NCBI GenBank assembly: GCA_023664955.1
Contig: JAMPEV010000001.1
Coordinates: forward strand, 836,572-900,571
Direction: 5' to 3'
From: Duncaniella sp.
Lineage (GTDB): Bacteria > Bacteroidota > Bacteroidia > Bacteroidales > Muribaculaceae
Length of the DNA: 64,000 bases
Below, piece after piece: positions 58,827 to 64,000 of the stretch (position 1 is its first letter; each line of letters opens with the position of its first letter). The notes beneath the pieces were generated by a model, which was not told where the DNA came from, searched no databases, and saw only the letters and a program-made list of their open reading frames with translations. Both the position numbers and the translations under genes were made by a program.

Positions 58827-60500
58827 ATGAAAAAACTGACCTTTTTTGCCGCCGCTCTGATCGTGATAACCCTCCTCTCGTCGGCCGCCACTCGCAGCAA
58901 AAAAAATGAAATCTCACGTAATCTTGATATTTTCAATTCTCTTTACAAAGAATTGCAGACTTTCTATGTTGACTCCATCAATGCCGAAAAGTCGATTAAC
59001 ATAGCTATCAACGCTATGCTCAACGACATCGACCCTTACACCGAATACATACCCGCCTCGGAGCAGGAGAAATTCCGCACCATGACCTCCGGCGAATACG
59101 GCGGTATCGGCTCGGTGATACAAGAAACCCCCAACGGCGTCATCATCTCCGACCCCTACGAGGGGAGTCCGGCACGAAACGCCGGCTTGCGTCCCGGCGA
59201 TCTTATATTGATGATCGACGGCGACTCCGTGGCCAATTGGACATCGACACAGGTCAGCGAACACCTGAAAGGGCAGAACGGCACCATGCTCAAAGTGACC
59301 GTAAAACGCCCTTGGTTCGAAGACTCCATTCTCGAATTTGACATCAAGCGAGCCACCATCCAGATACCCTCCGTGCCTTATTACGGTATGCTTAAGGACA
59401 ATATTGGCTATGTGACTCTAACCTCGTTCACCGAAAAAAGCTATCAGGAAGTGCGCACTGCCGTGGAGGACCTCGTAAAGAAAGGCGCAAAGGGTCTTAT
59501 CCTCGACCTCCGCGGCAACGGAGGCGGACTGGTGGAAAGCGCAGTGGGGATACTCGGAATTTTCCTCCCTAAAGGCACAGCCGTGCTGACAACCCGCGGC
59601 AAAGGGGTGCTGAATGAAAAAGTATACAAGACAAGCGTTAATCCCATTGATACAAAGATTCCACTTGCAGTACTCGTCGACGGCGGTTCGGCCTCCGCAT
59701 CGGAAATTGTGACGGGCGCACTCCAAGACCTCGACCGTGCCGTGGTACTTGGCAACCGCTCGTTCGGTAAAGGACTGGTACAGAGCACCCGCAGTCTCCC
59801 CTACGACGGCATCCTAAAAGTCACAATCGCAAAATATTACATCCCCTCCGGCCGATTGATTCAAGCCATAGACTACTCACGCCGCAACCCCGACGGCTCC
59901 GTGGCCCGCATCCCCGACTCCCTTACCAATGTATTCAAGACTGCGGGCGGACGTGAGGTGAGAGACGGCGGCGGTATCACTCCCGATATCAAAGTTGACT
60001 ATCCCGATATTAACAGACTGACCTACAATGTGGTGCGCGATAATTGGGCATTCGACTACGCTACTAAATTTGCTGCCCTGCACGACTCAATCCCATCACC
60101 TGAGGAATTCGTGGTAACGGATGAGATTTATGCTGACTTCAAAGGTTTTATCGACCCCGACAAATTCAACTACGACAAGGTGTGCGAATCGGCAATAGAA
60201 CAACTCCGCGAGCTTGCAAAAGCCGAAGGCTATATGAACGACTCGACATCCGCTCAGTTTGACGTGTTAGCAGGTATGCTCAAACATGACCTCAACCGCG
60301 ACCTCGATCTCAACCGCAAGAATATCACCCCCTACCTTGCTAATGAGATTCTCAACCGCTACTACTCCAACCGTGGTGAGATAATCTACAGCCTGCGCGA
60401 TGATGCCACCGTTGATTCAGCCATTAACGTCCTCACCACGCCCCGTTATTCAGAAACACTCTCCCCGGCACCTAAAAAAGAGACAAAGAAAAATAAATAG
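58827..60500 (+). CDS. C-terminal processing peptidase, S41 family (CtpA/Tsp-like)
   Basis: Periplasmic serine protease that trims or degrades exported proteins. 557 aa from the ATG at 58827, which begins a signal peptide (KKLTFFAAALIVITLLSSAA); the frame opens earlier at 58680 but that part is leader. A helical region with DIDPYTEYIP, a PDZ domain (about 90-175: GEYGGIGSVIQETPNG, GLRPGDLILMIDGDS), then the catalytic domain: LILDLRGNGGGLV, VDGGSASASEIVTGAL (Ser about 291) and NRSFGKGLVQ (Lys about 315). The C-terminal extension (about 410-557) is common in Bacteroidetes. It is 45 nt upstream of mfd. Confidence 0.93.
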   Translation: MKKLTFFAAALIVITLLSSAATRSKKNEISRNLDIFNSLYKELQTFYVDSINAEKSINIAINAMLNDIDPYTEYIPASEQEKFRTMTSGEYGGIGSVIQETPNGVIISDPYEGSPARNAGLRPGDLILMIDGDSVANWTSTQVSEHLKGQNGTMLKVTVKRPWFEDSILEFDIKRATIQIPSVPYYGMLKDNIGYVTLTSFTEKSYQEVRTAVEDLVKKGAKGLILDLRGNGGGLVESAVGILGIFLPKGTAVLTTRGKGVLNEKVYKTSVNPIDTKIPLAVLVDGGSASASEIVTGALQDLDRAVVLGNRSFGKGLVQSTRSLPYDGILKVTIAKYYIPSGRLIQAIDYSRRNPDGSVARIPDSLTNVFKTAGGREVRDGGGITPDIKVDYPDINRLTYNVVRDNWAFDYATKFAALHDSIPSPEEFVVTDEIYADFKGFIDPDKFNYDKVCESAIEQLRELAKAEGYMNDSTSAQFDVLAGMLKHDLNRDLDLNRKNITPYLANEILNRYYSNRGEIIYSLRDDATVDSAINVLTTPRYSETLSPAPKKETKKNK

Positions 60501-60545
60501 CCCCCAAAACCACTGCATAAGTTGGTGAGTAGAATTTTCATACCA

Positions 60546-63500
60546 ATGACAATTCAGGAATTAAGTGCGAAATTTTTATCGGCACGCCGCCGCGAAGCCC
60601 TCACCAAGGCCCTCGGCGGCGAAGCTAATGTCATATCGGTGTACAATCTTGCCGGGTCGTCGCCGGCCATGATGCTCGGCGCAATGGCCAGACGTGCGGT
60701 TCCCACTGTGGTGGTGGGTGATTCACTTGACGATGCCGGCTACATATATCAGGACTTATCACGACTGCTGGGTGAGGACAAAGTGCTGATGTTCCCATCC
60801 GGCTACAAACGCGACATCAAGTATGGCCAAGTCGATGCGCCATCGCAGATACTCCGCACTGAAGCCCTCAACCAATGGCACACCGACCACGCACCCCAGT
60901 ATGTAGTCACATATCCCGAGGCTCTTGCTGAGAAAGTGGCCACCCGTGAAGTCATCGACAAACACACCCTTCATCTGAGCAAAAAGACACCCGCCGACAT
61001 CACTGACACAGTGAAATGGCTACGCGAAAACGGATTTACAGAGGTGGACTATGTCTACGAACCGGGGCAATTTGCCGCCCGAGGCTCCATCATCGACATA
61101 TTCGGCTACAGCAACGAGCTACCATTCCGAATCGACTTCTTCGGCGACGATATCGATTCCATACGCACATTCAACATCGAAACCCAACTCTCAGAGCGTC
61201 AACTCGAAGAGGTGGCAATCACCTCGGGAGTCGCTTCGCAATCAAGCGGTGAGTCTCTGCTCGACTATATCGAACCCTCGACCCTGTTTGTGATTCGTGA
61301 TGCCGCCTACACCATTGACCGCATCAAAGCTATCGCTGGCGAAGATTTTTCAGAAAGTGCGATGATAGCCGGAGAGGGCGACAGCAGCGCGATGAGGCAG
61401 ATTGTTGACGCTACAGATTTTGAAAAGAAGTTTGCGACATTCCGCCAACTGCGTTTCACCTCAGCCGCCCAACCCGACACAGATGCCGCCTCCTCCATAG
61501 ACTTCAAATGTTCGCCACAAGCTATCTACCATAAGAATTTCGAACTTATCAGCGAGTCGTTCCATCATTTTCTCAACGACGGCTATAAAATCTATATCCT
61601 CAGCGACAGTGAAAAGCAGACTGAACGACTAAAGGTGATTTTTGACGACCGTGGCGATAAGATTTCCTTTGAGCCGGTGCTCACCACTATCCACGAGGGA
61701 TTTACCGACCACTCCCTAAAGACATGCGTTTTCACTGACCACCAGATATTTGACCGTTTCCATAAATACACACTCAAAAGCGACCGTGCCCGCTCCGGCA
61801 AACTCGCTTTATCACTCAAAGAACTGAGTGCCATTGAGCCGGGCGATTTCATAGTGCATGTTGACCACGGCGTGGGACGATTTGCCGGTTTGCTCCGTAC
61901 CAATGTCAATGGAAAAACCCAGGAAATGATCAAACTCGTCTACGCCAACGACGACATCATATTCGTATCGATCCACGCTCTCCACAAACTCGCCAAATAC
62001 CGTGGCAAGGAGGGTGTGCCACCTAAGATAAACAAGCTTGGTTCCGGTGCATGGAACAAGATGAAGGAACGCACCAAGTCCAAACTCAAGGATATAGCGC
62101 GCGACCTCATCAAGCTCTATGCTGCCCGAAAGGAAGAAAAAGGCTTCGCCTTCTCCCCCGACAGTTATCTCCAGCAGGAACTTGAGGCATCCTTTATTTA
62201 CGAGGACACTCCTGACCAGCTAACTGCCACTAAAGCGGTTAAGGCGGATATGGAGAGTGAAAAGCCTATGGACCGTCTGATTTGCGGCGATGTAGGTTTC
62301 GGCAAGACGGAAATTGCCATACGTGCGGCTTTTAAAGCCGCTACAGATGGTAAGCAAACTGCCGTACTCGTCCCCACCACAGTCCTCGCATATCAGCATT
62401 ACAATACATTCCGTGAGCGACTTAAAGACCTACCGGTGCGTGTCGACTATCTGTCGCGAGCACGATCTGCAAAGCAGACCAAGGAGGTGATAAAGGACCT
62501 TTCAGATGGGAAAATAGACATACTCGTAGGCACCCACAAGCTAATTGGTAAAGAGGTTAAATTCAAAGATCTGGGTCTATTAGTCGTGGATGAGGAGCAG
62601 AAATTCGGCGTGGCAGTTAAGGAAAAGCTCAAGCAGATGAAAGTCAATGTCGACACTCTCACTATGAGCGCCACCCCTATCCCCCGCACTTTGCAGTTCT
62701 CCCTGATGGGAGCTCGCGACCTCTCCTCAATCAACACACCCCCACCCAACCGCTACCCTATCATCACCTCGGTGAATGCCGGTGGCGATGACATTATCGA
62801 GGAAGCAATAAACTTCGAGTTGTCGCGCAACGGCCAGGTATTCATGATTAACAATCGCATCGAGGGGCTTTATGACCTCGAGAGCCAGGTGAAACGCCTC
62901 GTCCCTGATGCCCGAATCATCGTGGCCCACGGGCAGATGCCACCCGACAAGCTCGAAAAAGCCATCATCGACTTCGCCAACCATGACTATGACGTGCTTA
63001 TTGCCACCACCATTATAGAAAGTGGTATCGACATGCCAAATGTCAACACAATAATCGTAAATAATGCCCAAAATTTCGGTCTGAGCGAACTTCACCAACT
63101 CCGCGGCAGGGTGGGTCGAAGCAACCGTAAAGCTTTCTGTTACCTTTTGGTACCACCCCATATCCCCCTCTCACCTGTGGCACGCCGCCGCCTCCAAGCC
63201 ATAGAGAGTTTCAGTGACCTTGGCAGTGGCATCCATATAGCGATGCAGGACCTCGACATACGCGGCGCAGGCAATCTGCTAGGCGCTGAGCAAAGCGGCT
63301 TCATAGCCGACCTCGGGTATGAGACGTATCAAAAGATTCTCAAAGAGGCCGTAACCGAACTTCGCACCGAGGAGTTTGCCGATATTGAAAAGGCCGACCG
63401 TCTCGATGAAGCCGAAACTGATTTCGTGGCCGATTGTGTGATTGAAAGCGATATGGAATTACTTCTACCAGCCGACTATGTACCCACTGAGAGCGAGCGC

Positions 63501-63878
63501 ATTTCACTATATCAAGAACTCGACGGCATAGAACGCGAAACTGACCTTATGGAGTTTAAGAAACGGTTGGAGGATCGCTTTGGCACTGTGCCCGATGTAA
63601 CACTCGAGCTCCTGCGAATCCCGCGATTGCGCCGTCTCGCCCGCCGTCTCGGTATCGAAAAAGTTTCACTGAAACAGGGTAAGATGTACACATATTTTGT
63701 AGATGATACCAACAAGGCTTATTATCAATCAGAAATGTTTGGTAAAATGCTCAACTATCTCACAGCCAATCCGCACCGTGTTGAAATCCGCGAACGCAAT
63801 GGTAAACGTTCGTTTGCTTTTGCCAATATCAACACTGTCGAGACCGCCGTCGACATCCTCCAGACAATCATCAATTAA
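60546..63878 (+). CDS. mfd: Transcription-repair coupling factor
   Basis: DNA translocase that removes stalled RNA polymerase and recruits the UvrA excision repair machinery. 1,110 aa from the ATG at 60546 (MTIQELSAKF); a start at 60522 is also open. The UvrB-like N-terminal part carries FAARGSIIDIFGYSNELPFRI. The RNA polymerase interaction domain starts near IEPGDFIVHVDHGVGRFAGL (about 437). The RecG-like motor has CGDVGFGKTEIA (Walker A, about 580), VVDEEQKFG (DEEQ box), TMSATPIPRTL, ATTIIESGIDMPN and QLRGRVGRS. The C-terminal D7 domain completes it. Likely co-transcribed with the S41 gene. Confidence 0.96.
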   Translation: MTIQELSAKFLSARRREALTKALGGEANVISVYNLAGSSPAMMLGAMARRAVPTVVVGDSLDDAGYIYQDLSRLLGEDKVLMFPSGYKRDIKYGQVDAPSQILRTEALNQWHTDHAPQYVVTYPEALAEKVATREVIDKHTLHLSKKTPADITDTVKWLRENGFTEVDYVYEPGQFAARGSIIDIFGYSNELPFRIDFFGDDIDSIRTFNIETQLSERQLEEVAITSGVASQSSGESLLDYIEPSTLFVIRDAAYTIDRIKAIAGEDFSESAMIAGEGDSSAMRQIVDATDFEKKFATFRQLRFTSAAQPDTDAASSIDFKCSPQAIYHKNFELISESFHHFLNDGYKIYILSDSEKQTERLKVIFDDRGDKISFEPVLTTIHEGFTDHSLKTCVFTDHQIFDRFHKYTLKSDRARSGKLALSLKELSAIEPGDFIVHVDHGVGRFAGLLRTNVNGKTQEMIKLVYANDDIIFVSIHALHKLAKYRGKEGVPPKINKLGSGAWNKMKERTKSKLKDIARDLIKLYAARKEEKGFAFSPDSYLQQELEASFIYEDTPDQLTATKAVKADMESEKPMDRLICGDVGFGKTEIAIRAAFKAATDGKQTAVLVPTTVLAYQHYNTFRERLKDLPVRVDYLSRARSAKQTKEVIKDLSDGKIDILVGTHKLIGKEVKFKDLGLLVVDEEQKFGVAVKEKLKQMKVNVDTLTMSATPIPRTLQFSLMGARDLSSINTPPPNRYPIITSVNAGGDDIIEEAINFELSRNGQVFMINNRIEGLYDLESQVKRLVPDARIIVAHGQMPPDKLEKAIIDFANHDYDVLIATTIIESGIDMPNVNTIIVNNAQNFGLSELHQLRGRVGRSNRKAFCYLLVPPHIPLSPVARRRLQAIESFSDLGSGIHIAMQDLDIRGAGNLLGAEQSGFIADLGYETYQKILKEAVTELRTEEFADIEKADRLDEAETDFVADCVIESDMELLLPADYVPTESERISLYQELDGIERETDLMEFKKRLEDRFGTVPDVTLELLRIPRLRRLARRLGIEKVSLKQGKMYTYFVDDTNKAYYQSEMFGKMLNYLTANPHRVEIRERNGKRSFAFANINTVETAVDILQTIIN

Positions 63879-63899
63879 CCTTTATCACAAATACAATTT

Positions 63900-63998
63900 A
63901 TGAATCTACAACAATTTTTACCGGACATACCCCAAGAGTATCAGCGCCTCCTTCTATGTTGTATTCCAAATTTCACATTGAGATTTAGGAAATATTAA
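63900..63998 (+). CDS. Possible 32-aa small ORF after mfd
   Basis: The ATG at 63900 opens a short frame (MNLQQFLPDIPQEYQRLL..) that ends with TAA at 63996-63998, at the window edge. The N-terminus is protein-like but the end (TLRFRKY) could be chance. It could be a frameshifted gene start or a leader peptide; no promoter was seen in the 21-nt gap. Confidence 0.25.
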   Translation: MNLQQFLPDIPQEYQRLLLCCIPNFTLRFRKY

Positions 63999-64000
63999 CG

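Overview
The window reads as chromosome of a gut Bacteroidales, most likely a member of the Muribaculaceae (S24-7 group). The support is inference from several signs: Bacteroidetes-only families (DUF2851, the SbsA-like Ig lipoprotein, DUF3467), promoters of the Bacteroidetes type (TTTG / N19-20 / TAnnTTTG) in front of many genes, almost no Shine-Dalgarno sequences, menaquinone-type UbiE, PduO-type cobalamin adenosyltransferase, and a carbohydrate-degradation cluster (GH43, GH127, GH78, GH97). No rRNA, CRISPR array or complete insertion sequence was seen.

Layout. 1-3.4 kb: uncharacterised Bacteroidales proteins. 3.5-11.7 kb: housekeeping (dnaX; a minus-strand polyprenyl synthase / carbonic anhydrase / shortened TatD group; polA; metF). 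11.7-14.5 kb: a decayed surface-polysaccharide locus (UpxY fragment, intact initiating sugar transferase, broken OmpA-like porin, truncated GT2) ending at tRNA-Pro, which has its own strong promoter and a hairpin-rich leader. 15-23.3 kb: TPR membrane protein, GT2, purC, ubiE, DUF3467, cysS, recA and an ECF-type sigma factor. 23.6-34.6 kb: a long minus-strand series (DUF2851, ribH, TPR, PfkB-like, SIS isomerase, metal ABC permease, aroA, flippase-like and Ig-like envelope proteins). 34.7-38.2 kb: SemiSWEET, PduO adenosyltransferase, ribE and two FKBP isomerases.

38.3-42.4 kb is the most unusual stretch. A gene for an SU10/DUF5309-type phage major capsid protein (HK97 fold) stands alone, preceded on the same strand by a small acidic protein with four 12-residue tandem repeats and a good Bacteroidetes promoter. 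No terminase, portal, tail or integrase gene is visible. rlmN and a solitary M.HaeIII-like cytosine methyltransferase follow. This could be a domesticated capsid or nanocompartment, or the last remnant of a prophage.

42.7-50.8 kb is a tight four-gene CAZyme operon: a protein with three GH43 propellers, GH127 beta-L-arabinofuranosidase, an STN-like/esterase fusion and GH78. It would act on arabinose- and rhamnose-containing plant polysaccharide, and has no SusC/SusD pair. 50.9-52.1 kb holds a SufT-like protein and LpxH. 52.1-52.7 kb is a non-coding region with a probable small RNA (promoter plus terminator) next to a 129-bp element with perfect 21-bp inverted ends. 52.7-58.0 kb: SusB-like GH97, a secreted C10 cysteine protease with a type IX sorting domain, and a lipoprotein. 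58.3-63.9 kb: two identical tRNA-Asn genes, an S41 processing protease and mfd.

All calls come from reading the sequence; no database search was possible. Family names rest on recognised motifs and remembered homologues.
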